This document shows positions 34,457 to 42,873 of a DNA stretch of 64,000 bases, in pieces. Source of the DNA: Pyxidicoccus caerfyrddinensis (GTDB lineage: Bacteria > Myxococcota > Myxococcia > Myxococcales > Myxococcaceae); the NCBI RefSeq assembly GCF_010894405.1, contig NZ_JAAIYA010000009.1, positions 449,502 through 513,501 of the forward strand, given 5' to 3'. Under the pieces are notes generated by a model, which did no database searches, had not been told where the DNA came from, and was given only the letters and a program-made list of their open reading frames with translations. Positions within the stretch are counted from its first letter, which is position 1; each line of letters opens with the position of its first letter. The translations under genes were made by a program, and so were the position numbers.

Positions 34457-36268
34457 TCACTGGCAGCTGCCGCTGTCCTTGTCGAAGAGGGCCGTGAAGT
34501 TGGCGCCGTTGTTGTAGACCTGCAGCTTCTTCAGGCCGTACCCCATGGCCGACTCGCTGTTGTACGCGGCCTGGTACCCGGACATGAGCCCGTTGACGTA
34601 GACGTGGGGCGCGCAGCCGCTGGCATCATTGGCGATGTAGGCGAAGCGCGGAGGGCTGAAGGTGGGGTCCGCGACGATGTTCTCCACGTGCAGGCCCTGC
34701 GCCGGGAGCGAGGCAATCTCCGACTCGGCGTACGCCTCCGACGCGGCGTAGCGCAGCCAGCGCGTGTTGGCGTCGGTGTTGCTGAAGAGCACCGCGTAGT
34801 ACTGCACGCCGGCCTCGCGGTACGGGAAGAAGTCCTCCACGCGCCAGCTCGAGTTCACCACGTACGTGGTGTAGAGCGAGTCCAGGCTGGCCTGCGTCAG
34901 CCGGTGCTCGAAGCGCGTCAGCTCGTTGGTGCGCAGCTTGCCGAAGATGGTGCTGTAGCGGGCCTTGCCGGCCGAGTCGATGCGGATGCGCGTCTCGCGC
35001 GGCACGTAGCTGGACTGCTTCCACTGGTCCACCACCGCGTCGAAGCTCGCGCTGTCCAGCCCGGCCTGCACGCCCCAGTTCCTGTCACTGGAGTACTGGT
35101 ACGAGCCCGCCACGCGCAGCACGCCGCTCTGCTCGTAGTAGCTGAGCGTCTTCGGGCGGTAGCTCATGCCGCTGTAGTACTCGGGCAGCTCGACGAAGGT
35201 GTCCCAGGTGATGTTGTGGAAGTCCGGGTAGTGCGGCATCCACAGGCGCGGGTAGTACGTGCTCTGGAAGGCGTCGTAGCAGCCGGTGGAGACCTTCTCG
35301 TAGACGCCGTACGGGTCCACCTCCACGGTGACCTTCGGGTCCGTGGGCGTGGGCGCGCCGATGTACACGTGCAGGTGGTTGTTGGCGTGGTTGCTGGCGG
35401 GCTCGCCGTCCGTGGCGAGCGTGCCGGCCGTCATCGTGTTGCCGGACTTCGCAATCTTCTGCCCCTGGGTGACCCACTGGCCCAGGGAGACGGGGATGGC
35501 GTCGCTGTCCGTGCCCCACGAGGGATGATTGGGGTAGTTCTTCGCCATCAACTGGTAGCGCGCACAGCCGTCGTTGCCTACGGGGCACGTCGTCGCCTTG
35601 ACGGCGGCCACGTCGTGGGCGCGGCCGTTCCGCAAGTGCATGTAGAAGCTGTAGAGCTTCTTCCCGTTGGCGCCGGTGTGCTCGATGACCACCGTGTTGC
35701 CGCCGCCGCCGGCGGGACCGTCGAAGTAGATTCCGATGACCTTGCCATCCGCGATGGCCAGCACGTCGAAGCTGGGGTCCTTGTCGTCGGGCGTGTTGGA
35801 GCGGCTGATGTCCAGGCCGCGGTGGATGCCGCCGCTGTTGTAGCGCCAGCCGTGGCCCAGCTTCACCTCGGTGCCGGAGAGGTACGGCGAGTTCGCGGTG
35901 AAGGGCAGCTTCAGCGGCAGCGGCGTGCGCAGGTTGCGCAGGAAGCTCTGGGCCTCCGTCGCGGTGGCGAAGGCCGAGTAGGGACTCTTCAGGTGCGTGA
36001 GCATCCGGTTCTGGAGGTCCGTCTTCAGCGCGGAGGCCGGCAGGGCGTCCACGACTTCGCGCCACTCGTCCAGCTCGCCACCGGTGGCGGTCTCCAGCGA
36101 CTCGTAGCCGGAGGGGTCCGGGGTGACGCACGTCTCGGCGAGGGTACCGACCAGCTCGGGCTGTTCCTGCTCGCCCAGGCTCATGGGCTGACCGTCGTCG
36201 AGGGGAGCTCCACACGCGGTGAGGACGAGTGGGAGAAGCGCCGCGGAAGAAAGGGTCTTGAGATTCAT
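34457..36268 (-). CDS. M23-family metallopeptidase lipoprotein with C-terminal tandem repeats
   Basis: This 603-aa protein has a lipoprotein signal with lipobox LTAC (Cys19). The catalytic M23 (LytM) domain (about residues 130-335) has the zinc motifs HRGLD (HxxxD) and HLH (in NNHLHVYI). M23 enzymes cut peptidoglycan cross-bridges or other Gly-rich peptides. The region between the two motifs holds long insertions with two cysteines (CPVGNDGC). The C-terminal 220 residues (about 380-603) contain repeated Trp/Tyr-rich units similar to bacterial tandem repeat domain 1 (BTRD1), found in secreted hydrolases. It is followed by a hairpin and divergent from the BON-LysM gene, another cell-wall-related protein. 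Confidence 0.86.
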   Translation of the reverse strand: MNLKTLSSAALLPLVLTACGAPLDDGQPMSLGEQEQPELVGTLAETCVTPDPSGYESLETATGGELDEWREVVDALPASALKTDLQNRMLTHLKSPYSAFATATEAQSFLRNLRTPLPLKLPFTANSPYLSGTEVKLGHGWRYNSGGIHRGLDISRSNTPDDKDPSFDVLAIADGKVIGIYFDGPAGGGGNTVVIEHTGANGKKLYSFYMHLRNGRAHDVAAVKATTCPVGNDGCARYQLMAKNYPNHPSWGTDSDAIPVSLGQWVTQGQKIAKSGNTMTAGTLATDGEPASNHANNHLHVYIGAPTPTDPKVTVEVDPYGVYEKVSTGCYDAFQSTYYPRLWMPHYPDFHNITWDTFVELPEYYSGMSYRPKTLSYYEQSGVLRVAGSYQYSSDRNWGVQAGLDSASFDAVVDQWKQSSYVPRETRIRIDSAGKARYSTIFGKLRTNELTRFEHRLTQASLDSLYTTYVVNSSWRVEDFFPYREAGVQYYAVLFSNTDANTRWLRYAASEAYAESEIASLPAQGLHVENIVADPTFSPPRFAYIANDASGCAPHVYVNGLMSGYQAAYNSESAMGYGLKKLQVYNNGANFTALFDKDSGSCQ

Positions 36269-36459
36269 ACCCCCTCAACGAGGCCTGCCCGCAATCTTCC
36301 TCACGGCGACTATTCGTCAACTCCGGGCGGCGAAGCGTTGAGAGCCGAGCACCCACATCCATGTGACACGCGGCGCCATTGAGGTGCCCATGCGCCGTTC
36401 CTAGGGTGGCCGGCCACACACACCGGTGTGCGTGCCCCCGTGGCACGGGAGGAGGAACC

Positions 36460-36852
36460 ATGAGCCTGCAGGACAGCTACAAGGACGTGCTGGACGTCGC
36501 GAAGACCGTGGGCGCGCAGGTCGAGTCTCGCGAGGAGAACGGCAAGCTCATCATCAAGGGGAAGGCGAACTACGCGTTCGACCGGGACCGCATCTGGGAC
36601 CAGATCAAGGCCAGGCACTCGAACTGGCAGAGCGAGGTCATGGTCATGCTCGATGTGACGAACAACGAGCACTACGGCGTCTACACCGTCAAGTCGGGCG
36701 ACACGCTGAGCAAGCTCGCCAAGGACATCTACGGGGACATGAAGCTCTACCCGAAGATTTTCGAGCTCAACAAGGACCAGCTGAAGAACCCGGACACCAT
36801 CAAGGTCGGCCAGGTGCTGAAGCTGCCGCCCAAGTCCATCGCCAACGCCTGA
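36460..36852 (+). CDS. kbp: BON-LysM domain protein, Kbp-like
   Basis: The ATG at 36460 follows an excellent GGGAGGAGG ribosome binding site; a longer in-frame ORF upstream is not supported. The 130-aa protein has a BON-like domain (residues 1-70) and a LysM domain (about 75-125, YTVKSGDTLSKLAKDIYGD). The arrangement and length match Kbp/YgaU of E. coli, a cytoplasmic potassium-binding protein, so the symbol is tentative. There is no signal peptide. Other LysM proteins bind glycan, but the Kbp type lacks export. The gene is divergent from the M23 peptidase gene and followed by a strong hairpin. Confidence 0.85.
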   Translation: MSLQDSYKDVLDVAKTVGAQVESREENGKLIIKGKANYAFDRDRIWDQIKARHSNWQSEVMVMLDVTNNEHYGVYTVKSGDTLSKLAKDIYGDMKLYPKIFELNKDQLKNPDTIKVGQVLKLPPKSIANA

Positions 36853-36873
36853 TGAAGTCCCGCTGACCTGAAG

Positions 36874-36907
36874 GGCCCGGAGCCGCGTGCTCCGGGCCTC
36901 TTGCTTT
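36874..36907. terminator. Strong intrinsic terminator after the BON-LysM gene
   Basis: GGCCCGGAGC and GCTCCGGGCC form a perfect 10-bp stem with loop CGCGT, followed by TCTTGCTTT. It lies between the convergent stops of the BON-LysM and amine oxidase genes and is probably the best terminator in the window. Confidence 0.8.
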
Positions 36908-36915
36908 CTGACGGC

Positions 36916-38547
36916 CTACAGCCAGCTCGCCTCGCGCCGGCCCAGCTCCGCCAGCACGCGCTCCGCGGCCTTCACGCCGAACCAGTTGGCCTCCTCGAAG
37001 AGGGCCATGCCGCCCAGGTCCGTGTGCGCGAAGTGCAGGCTGCGCCCCAGACTCTCTCGGGCCGCCTTCTTCTCCGCGCCCCACATGAAGCCCGGCGAGG
37101 GCCGCACCATGGCGTGCCCCCAGCGCTGCACCTCCAGCCGCTGCGCCTGCTCGGCGAGGCCCGGGTGCGCGGGCAGCAGGTCCGCCATGACGAGCGCCTC
37201 CCAGTCCGCGTAGCTCGCCGACAGCGCCTTCTCGCGCTCCGCCTTCGCGTCCGCGCCGGCCATGGGCAGGTACCAGGTGAGCACCGTGGGGCCGCGCTCG
37301 TCCTGGCGCAGTTGCTGATGCGTGGCGACCACGTAGCCCAGGCTGCGGCTCTCGTAGAAGACGTTGTCCCAGGCCAGTGGGAAGCCGCGCGAGCGCGGCG
37401 GCGAGGACAGCGTCAGGTTGGCCACCACCCAGGGCCCGTAGGTGAAGGCGCCCAGCCAGTCGGGGCGCTGCGTCCGCCAGGGGGCCACCACGTGCGCCGC
37501 CACGAAGCGCGGGCAGGCCAGCACCACCTGTCGCGCCTGGAAGGAGCGGGGCCTTCCGGTGCCGGCCTCCAGCGCATCCACACGGCAGCCGCCCTCGCTC
37601 GGCGTCACGGTGTGCACCAGCACGTTGCGCTCCACGGCGGCGGGCGGGAGCGCGGACTGGAGCTGCTTCACCAGCCGGCCATTGCCCTCGGGCCAGCTCA
37701 GGAAGCCCTCGCTGCGCTCCCCCTTCCCGTCCTGCCGCGCGGCGAAGTACCAGATGCCTGCCCACGCGGAGACGTGCTCGGACGTGGTGCCGTAGTCGTC
37801 ACGGCAGGCGTAGTCCACCAGCCACTTCAGCCGCGCCGACGTGAAGCCCTCGCGGGTGAGCCACGCGGCCATGCTGAGCGCGTCCAGCGCCGTCCACTCC
37901 GCGTCGTCGCTGGACAGCCCGGAGGGCACCGCGAAGGCCTTGCGCCCCTTCGCGTCCCGGGCGGCGGCGAAGGCGTTCATCCGCGCGTCGAAGCGCTCCA
38001 GCTCCGCCAGGTCCGCGGGGCTGGCGCCCGCGCGCAGGTAGAGACCCTCGTACCAGTGGCCCCGGTAGAAGAGGCGCTCCTCCGGCTCGTGGATGAGCAG
38101 CGACTCCTCGAAGGCGGGGTGGCCCTCCGCGTCCACGCCGGTGACGGCGCCCATCTCCCGGAGCAGCCTCACCACGGGGCCCCGGTCCTCCAGCGGCGCC
38201 GGCAGGTAGTGCGCGCCCCACGGGTACGCCGACACGGCGTTGTGGCCGGAGCGCGAGGTGCCACCCGCCTCGGCCTCCAACTCCAACACGCGCACGCCCT
38301 TCACGCCCGCGCCCGCCAGCCGCCACGCGGCGGACAGGCCCGCCACGCCCGCGCCCACCACCAGCACGTCCACGGGCTCCAGCACATCCGCGCGAGGCAG
38401 CGGCCCGCCCCGCAGCTTGTGCCCCACCTCCACCGCACGGTCGACGATGGCGCCGGGCACCGGCTCACGCGGCCCGGTGCGCTTGCACGCGCTGGCCACC
38501 GCCGAGCCGAGGAACGCGGCGACGAGCTCCCGCCGCGTCAGTTCCAC
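36916..38547 (-). CDS. Flavin amine oxidase, Tat-exported lipoprotein
   Basis: The GTG start at 38547 overlaps the end of the spermidine synthase-like gene by ten bases. The 543-aa protein begins with a twin-arginine signal (TRRELVAAFLG) and lipobox ASAC, so it is a Tat-exported, lipid-anchored protein, as expected for one that folds with FAD in the cytoplasm. The FAD-binding motif is VVGAGVAGLSAAWRLAG, followed by LELEAEAGGTSRSG. The second half shows the C-terminal FAD-proximal motif of the amine oxidase family (GGMALFEEANWFGVKAAERVL). A polyamine substrate is plausible because two polyamine biosynthesis genes share the operon, but this is inference. Confidence 0.85.
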   Translation of the reverse strand: MELTRRELVAAFLGSAVASACKRTGPREPVPGAIVDRAVEVGHKLRGGPLPRADVLEPVDVLVVGAGVAGLSAAWRLAGAGVKGVRVLELEAEAGGTSRSGHNAVSAYPWGAHYLPAPLEDRGPVVRLLREMGAVTGVDAEGHPAFEESLLIHEPEERLFYRGHWYEGLYLRAGASPADLAELERFDARMNAFAAARDAKGRKAFAVPSGLSSDDAEWTALDALSMAAWLTREGFTSARLKWLVDYACRDDYGTTSEHVSAWAGIWYFAARQDGKGERSEGFLSWPEGNGRLVKQLQSALPPAAVERNVLVHTVTPSEGGCRVDALEAGTGRPRSFQARQVVLACPRFVAAHVVAPWRTQRPDWLGAFTYGPWVVANLTLSSPPRSRGFPLAWDNVFYESRSLGYVVATHQQLRQDERGPTVLTWYLPMAGADAKAEREKALSASYADWEALVMADLLPAHPGLAEQAQRLEVQRWGHAMVRPSPGFMWGAEKKAARESLGRSLHFAHTDLGGMALFEEANWFGVKAAERVLAELGRREASWL

Positions 38548-40034
38548 CGCCGCCACTCCTCCTCGTAGTAGTGCACCAGCACCTGGTTGTTCAGCCGGTT
38601 CACCTCCGCCGGCAGCGGGCCCATGTCCGGAGCGAACTGCGTGAGCGACTCCAGCGTGGGCTCGTCCAGGAAGAGCAGCCCTTCCGGCAGCGGGCGGTGC
38701 CGTCCCGGCACGTCGTGCGCCACCAGCACGTAGCCCCACTCCCCGAAGGACGGCACCAGCGCGTGGTACGGCTGCGTCCAGAAGCCCGCCGCCTTCAGCG
38801 TCGCCGCCACGCACCAGAAGGAGCGCCGGGCGAACAGCGGGCTGGTGCTCTGCACCACCGCCACCCCGTCCGGCGCCAGCCGCTTCTTGAGCAGCTTGTA
38901 GAAGCCCGTCGTGTACAGCTTCCCCAGCGCGAAGTTGTTCGGGTCCGGGAAGTCCACCACCACCACGTCGTACTGCTCGTCGCCCTCCGCCAGGAAGCGC
39001 ATGGCGTCCGTGTTCAGCACCCGCATCTTCGGGTCCGACAGCGAGTGCCCGTTGAGCTTCGCCAGCTCCCCGTAGCCCGTCGCCAGCCCGGTAATGGCGG
39101 GGTCCAGGTCCACCAGCGTGACGGAGCGCACCTGCGGGTGGCGCAGCACCTCGCGCGCGGCCAGCCCGTCCCCGCCGCCGAGGATGAGCACCCGCTCCAC
39201 CTTCCCCGCGCGCACCATGGCCGGGTGCACCAGCGACTCGTGGTAGCGGTACTCGTCGATGCTGGCGAACTGGAGGTTGCCGTTGAGGAACAGCGAGAAC
39301 CCGCGCTTGCCGCGCGTGAGAATGATGCGCTGGTACGGCGAGCTGGACGCGTGCACCACGTCGTCCGCGTAGAGCTGGTCCTCGTAGAACGTCGTCAGCC
39401 TGTCGCCGAGCACGAAGCCCACCAGCAGGAACACCGTCAGCACCACCGCCTTGATGCGCAGCCGCAGCGGGTTGCCCAAGAGCGGCGCCAGCAGCCACGT
39501 GCTCCACAGCCCCACGGCCGCGTTGAGCACGCCGAACAGCAGCGAGGTGCGCACCAGCCCCAGCTTCGGCACCAGCAGCAGCGGGAAGGCGAGGCTCGCC
39601 GCCAGCGCGCCCAGGTAGTCCAGCGACAGCACCTGGCTGACCAAATCCTTGAACTTGAGCTGGTCCTTCAGGATGCGCAGCAGCAGGGGAATCTCCAGCC
39701 CCACCAGGGTGCCAATGGCAATCACGCTGCCATACAGCGCCACCTGGAACATGCTCGTCAGGGTGAAGGTGAGGAACAAGAGCGGCGCGCACAGGCCGCC
39801 CAGCAGCGCCACCGCCAGCTCCACCTCCACGAAGCGCTGCGCCACCCCGCGCTCGATGTAGCGCGACAGGTAGCTGCCAATGCCCATGGCGAACAGGTAG
39901 CCGCCGATGACAGTGGAGAACTGGGTGATGGAGTCCCCGAGCAGGTAGCTCGCGAGCGCCCCGACGACGAGCTCGTAGATGAGCCCGCACGTCGCGATGA
40001 CGAGGACGGTGATGTACAGCAGCGTTCTGTTCAA
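38538..40034 (-). CDS. speE: Membrane-anchored spermidine synthase-like aminopropyltransferase
   Basis: This 498-aa protein starts at a TTG (40034), the only sensible start in the frame. The first 205 residues have about seven membrane helices. The remainder is a Rossmann aminopropyltransferase domain with VLILGGGDGLAAREVL and VVVDFPDPNN, typical of the SpeE decarboxylated-AdoMet site. SpeE moves an aminopropyl group from decarboxylated AdoMet to putrescine. The helical domain is absent from ordinary SpeE and defines a membrane-attached group. It sits in one operon with speD, which makes the decarboxylated AdoMet, DUF4178 and DUF350. Acceptor specificity cannot be read from the sequence. Confidence 0.88.
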   Translation of the reverse strand: MNRTLLYITVLVIATCGLIYELVVGALASYLLGDSITQFSTVIGGYLFAMGIGSYLSRYIERGVAQRFVEVELAVALLGGLCAPLLFLTFTLTSMFQVALYGSVIAIGTLVGLEIPLLLRILKDQLKFKDLVSQVLSLDYLGALAASLAFPLLLVPKLGLVRTSLLFGVLNAAVGLWSTWLLAPLLGNPLRLRIKAVVLTVFLLVGFVLGDRLTTFYEDQLYADDVVHASSSPYQRIILTRGKRGFSLFLNGNLQFASIDEYRYHESLVHPAMVRAGKVERVLILGGGDGLAAREVLRHPQVRSVTLVDLDPAITGLATGYGELAKLNGHSLSDPKMRVLNTDAMRFLAEGDEQYDVVVVDFPDPNNFALGKLYTTGFYKLLKKRLAPDGVAVVQSTSPLFARRSFWCVAATLKAAGFWTQPYHALVPSFGEWGYVLVAHDVPGRHRPLPEGLLFLDEPTLESLTQFAPDMGPLPAEVNRLNNQVLVHYYEEEWRRWN

Positions 40035-40076
40035 GTCGTCACTTCACGTCGAGCGGGGCGGGGGCGTGGGGCGCCC

Positions 40077-40304
40077 TCAACCACCGATGGCGGCCGCCAC
40101 GATGATGGCCAGGCCGATGATGAAGGAGCCGATGACGATGCCGACCGCCGTGTTCTGGTCGACCTCCAGCTCCTTGTTCACGTCGAAGGGGAGGATGAGG
40201 CGGATGACGTAGAAGCCCGCCACGAACACCGCCAGGCCGATGAGCGAGTAGATGACGCTCGCCAGCACTCCATCCAGGCTCACCACCACACCGAGCAGCA
40301 ACAT
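40077..40304 (-). CDS. DUF350 family small membrane protein
   Basis: The ATG at 40304 overlaps the stop of the upstream 53-aa gene by one base (TGATG), so the start is well supported. The 75-aa protein has two membrane helices (about residues 12-30 and 50-72) joined by LPFDVNKELEVDQNTAVG, and is close to the minimal DUF350 (YjfL-type) unit. Larger DUF350 proteins carry two such units, so this one may dimerise. Its function is unknown. DUF350 genes are known from E. coli yjfL, in a neighbourhood with PspA-like and glutathionylspermidine synthase-like genes, which supports a membrane/polyamine link. Confidence 0.85.
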   Translation of the reverse strand: MLLLGVVVSLDGVLASVIYSLIGLAVFVAGFYVIRLILPFDVNKELEVDQNTAVGIVIGSFIIGLAIIVAAAIGG

Positions 40305-40465
40305 CACTTGCCTCCCTGGTAGCCACCGGTCCACAGCAGGATGCCGCCCGGCCCACGCCGCACGTTGCCCGGCACCTGGTCCTTCTGCTCGTTGCTGAAG
40401 GGCGACCAGCCCGTCAGCGACAGCGCCGCATAGGCCAGCAGCACCAGCCCACCGAAGTACTTCAT
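40304..40465 (-). CDS. 53-aa membrane protein in the polyamine operon
   Basis: A short ORF is read from an ATG at 40465 to a TGA that overlaps the DUF350 start by one base. It has a GGAGGC-type ribosome binding site ahead of the start codon. The product has one N-terminal hydrophobic helix (MKYFGGLVLLAYAALSLTGW), then PFSNEQKDQVPGNVRRG and a Gly-rich end (GGYQGGK). It lies 24 bases after the DUF4178 gene and is coupled to DUF350. The operon position, overlap and reading frame make it a real gene; it is easy to miss because of its size. The function is unknown, perhaps a subunit of the DUF350 membrane assembly. Confidence 0.7.
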   Translation of the reverse strand: MKYFGGLVLLAYAALSLTGWSPFSNEQKDQVPGNVRRGPGGILLWTGGYQGGK

Positions 40466-40489
40466 TCCGTGCCTCCGTGAGTCATGGAC

Positions 40490-42391
40490 CTAGTCCGCGA
40501 AGTTGCTCTCCGACCACCGCTGCGTCTCGAAGCCGTGTGAGCGGAACAGCGCCCACGCGGGGCCCACCAGCAGCAGCACGAAGGCGAAGCAGAACCAGCC
40601 CCCCCGGGGAGCGTCGTGCGTCAGCTTCACGTTGAAGGCGCGCGGGCGGGCCGGCCCCGGGTCGAAGGACGCCGTGGTGCGCAGCACGTACTTGCCCGGC
40701 GGCAGCGGGGACAGCGTGGTGCTCCCCGAGTGTGAGCCCTCGCTCCATGAGCCGTCGCTGTCACTGCCGCTGTAGTAGCTCAGCTCCTCGTAGAACCCCA
40801 CCACCTCGCCCGTGTCCTGGTTCACCAGGTCGCCCTGGATGCCCAGCCAGTCGTTGTCGAGCCCGGCGGCGGACACCTCCACCTCCACGTTGCCGCGCTT
40901 GGGCAGCTCGAACGGCTCGCTGAACTTCATCGCGGCCGGCGTGCCGGGCTGCGCGTCCGGGGGCACCACCACCGCCATCTCCTGCACCACGCGGTTGTCC
41001 GCGCGCACGGTGAAGAAGCCGGCCATGACGAGCAGCCCCATCAGCCAGACGAGCGTCCACAGCATGGTGGAGCGCATCCCCGCCGAGTGCGGGTTGGGCT
41101 GGCTGGGGGCGATGCCCTGGGGCGACGGCAGGGACTCCTTCAGCTTGAAGGCGTCCTTCACCACGCCGGGCGCCAGGTACTCGCCGTGGGTGTACGTCAC
41201 CTCGTCCTCGGTGGCGTCGACGTTCACCGAGTACGGCGGCGCCACGTACTCCGTGGCCTTCGCCCACTCTCCCGCCGTCACCTCCCAGTAGAACTCGCCC
41301 TGCACGGCCTCCGTGACGGCGGTGACGTTCTGGAAGGCCTTGTAGCGCCGGCTCTCGTAGAAGGCGGCCACCATGGGTGCCAGCTGCACGTCACCGGCGG
41401 CCATCGGCTTGAGGAACACCCAGTGGCCGTTGGAGTGCATCAGCCACGTGAAGCCGCGCGCCGGGTGGTAGAGGAGGTACTCCTCCCACGGGTAGCGCAC
41501 GCCCTCCACGGTGCACGAGCGCACCAGGTAGCCGATGCACAGCCACTCCGTGCCCTCCAGCGTCCCCTTCGCTCCGAGCGGGATGAGGGGCGCCTCGGTG
41601 GGCTTCTCCAGCAGGCGGAGGAAGGACAGCTGCCCGTGGCTGACGTCCAGCAGCGCGCCGCAGTAGGGGCACGCCACGCGCAGCGACTTGTCCGGCGCGC
41701 GCAGCTCCAGCGGGCCGTTGCAGTTCGTGCAGCGCGCCTGCTTCATCTCCACCTTGCGCGCGCGGGGGCGGAGCTGGCTCGCGGCGATGCCGAGCTGCTC
41801 CAGCTTCAGCGCCTCGCCGGTGAAGACCTCCGGGTCCTGCCCGCGGGTGCCGAAGTCCAGCGTGAGGAAGGTCCCCTTGCCGCCGGTGGCGTCCACGTAC
41901 CAGGCGTCCTGCGTGGGGTCCACGTCGCTGGGGAGCTGCCCCTCCGCGGACACCACGCGCCCGTGGCCGCGCTCCTCGATGACCCAGGCGCGATTCCGCA
42001 GGCGCAGTCGCTCGCCGGGGTGCAGTTCCTCCAGGACGAGGCCCTGCTCCACGCCCGCGTCGAAGAGCAGGTGGAAGGCGCCCTCGGACTCGCTGATCCA
42101 CCCGGTGCGGTCGTCGTCGAACTCGACGTACCACTCGTCCCAGGGACCCGCGCCGTGGTCCTTCTGGAGGTGGCCGACGATGCGGTAGCCCACCTTGGCG
42201 TATCTGCCCTCCGCGCCCAGCTGCAGCGGCGAGTCGGTGGGGACGATGCGGCCAATCTTCCCGTGGGCCTCGAACGTGGCCCCGCTGCGCGCCACCACCG
42301 TCTGGCAGTGCACGCACACCACCACCTGCGCCGAGCCGGCGGTGAACTCAATCAGCACACCGCATGATGGGCACTGTCCCTGCTGCGTCAC
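40490..42391 (-). CDS. DUF4178 protein with two zinc ribbons and membrane helices
   Basis: The start is a GTG at 42391 that overlaps the speD stop (GTGA). The 633-aa protein begins with a zinc ribbon (Cys7, Cys10, Cys26, Cys29) and a DUF4178 domain (YAKVGYRIVGHLQ, WDEWYVEFDD). A second zinc ribbon (CTNCNG and CPYCG) and a second DUF4178 domain (WLCIGYLVRSC, YPWEEYLLYHP) follow. A transmembrane helix (about residue 450), a beta-sandwich region (about 480-600) and a C-terminal helix (FAFVLLLVGPAW) complete it. DUF4178 proteins are known from neighbourhoods with AdoMet decarboxylase, DUF350 and PspA-like genes. The role is probably to assemble a membrane complex, but it is not experimentally defined to my knowledge. 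Confidence 0.85.
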   Translation of the reverse strand: MTQQGQCPSCGVLIEFTAGSAQVVVCVHCQTVVARSGATFEAHGKIGRIVPTDSPLQLGAEGRYAKVGYRIVGHLQKDHGAGPWDEWYVEFDDDRTGWISESEGAFHLLFDAGVEQGLVLEELHPGERLRLRNRAWVIEERGHGRVVSAEGQLPSDVDPTQDAWYVDATGGKGTFLTLDFGTRGQDPEVFTGEALKLEQLGIAASQLRPRARKVEMKQARCTNCNGPLELRAPDKSLRVACPYCGALLDVSHGQLSFLRLLEKPTEAPLIPLGAKGTLEGTEWLCIGYLVRSCTVEGVRYPWEEYLLYHPARGFTWLMHSNGHWVFLKPMAAGDVQLAPMVAAFYESRRYKAFQNVTAVTEAVQGEFYWEVTAGEWAKATEYVAPPYSVNVDATEDEVTYTHGEYLAPGVVKDAFKLKESLPSPQGIAPSQPNPHSAGMRSTMLWTLVWLMGLLVMAGFFTVRADNRVVQEMAVVVPPDAQPGTPAAMKFSEPFELPKRGNVEVEVSAAGLDNDWLGIQGDLVNQDTGEVVGFYEELSYYSGSDSDGSWSEGSHSGSTTLSPLPPGKYVLRTTASFDPGPARPRAFNVKLTHDAPRGGWFCFAFVLLLVGPAWALFRSHGFETQRWSESNFAD

Positions 42392-42774
42392 GCCACCCCT
42401 CCCCGCTTCAGCTCTCGCACGTGGCTGGAGGCCGCGCCCAGGTGCCGCGCCAGCAGGGACTCGAAGTCCGGGCGCGCGCGGGTGCGGCAGCAGTAGACGT
42501 TGAGCGCGGCGAAGCCGTGCTCGGGGAAGGTGTGGATGGTCAGGTGACTCTCCGCCAGCAGCGTCAGGCCGGTGATGCCCCCCGGCTCGGGGAAGACGTG
42601 CCACTGCGGCTGCCCCACCACCTTCAGGTGGAGCAGGACGATGAGCTCCTCGAAGAGCGCGGCGAGCGTGGCCGCGTCCTTGAGGCGCTCGGGCGCGCAG
42701 CCACTGGCGTCAACCAGCCACTCCTGTCCGGTGGTCAGCGTCGGAACCCCTCCTGCGTGACGGCTTCTTAGCAT
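42388..42774 (-). CDS. speD: S-adenosylmethionine decarboxylase
   Basis: The 128-aa protein is a short prokaryotic AdoMet decarboxylase, which makes decarboxylated AdoMet for aminopropyl transfer. The self-processing site is present: ESHLTIHTFPEHG with Ser76, which becomes the pyruvoyl group after cleavage at Glu75-Ser76. The ATG at 42774 is a reasonable start; another in-frame ATG at 42810 has no ribosome binding site. It is the first gene of the six-gene minus-strand operon and its stop overlaps the DUF4178 start (GTGA). It is divergent from the alpha/beta hydrolase gene. Confidence 0.92.
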   Translation of the reverse strand: MLRSRHAGGVPTLTTGQEWLVDASGCAPERLKDAATLAALFEELIVLLHLKVVGQPQWHVFPEPGGITGLTLLAESHLTIHTFPEHGFAALNVYCCRTRARPDFESLLARHLGAASSHVRELKRGGVA

Positions 42775-42873
42775 GCCACCTGCCCTCGAAGGTGAGTCCA
42801 TGTCCGCCATCCGGGCAGGCGTGGTGGGGCCGTTGGCGCCCGGGGACGGCTTCCCGGTACGCTTCCGCGGAAG

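Noticed and set aside
38548..39990. N-terminal extension of the amine oxidase frame (to 1024 codons)
   Set aside because: The extension lies in the wrong frame over the spermidine synthase gene, while the GTG at 38547 opens a Tat signal and lipobox.
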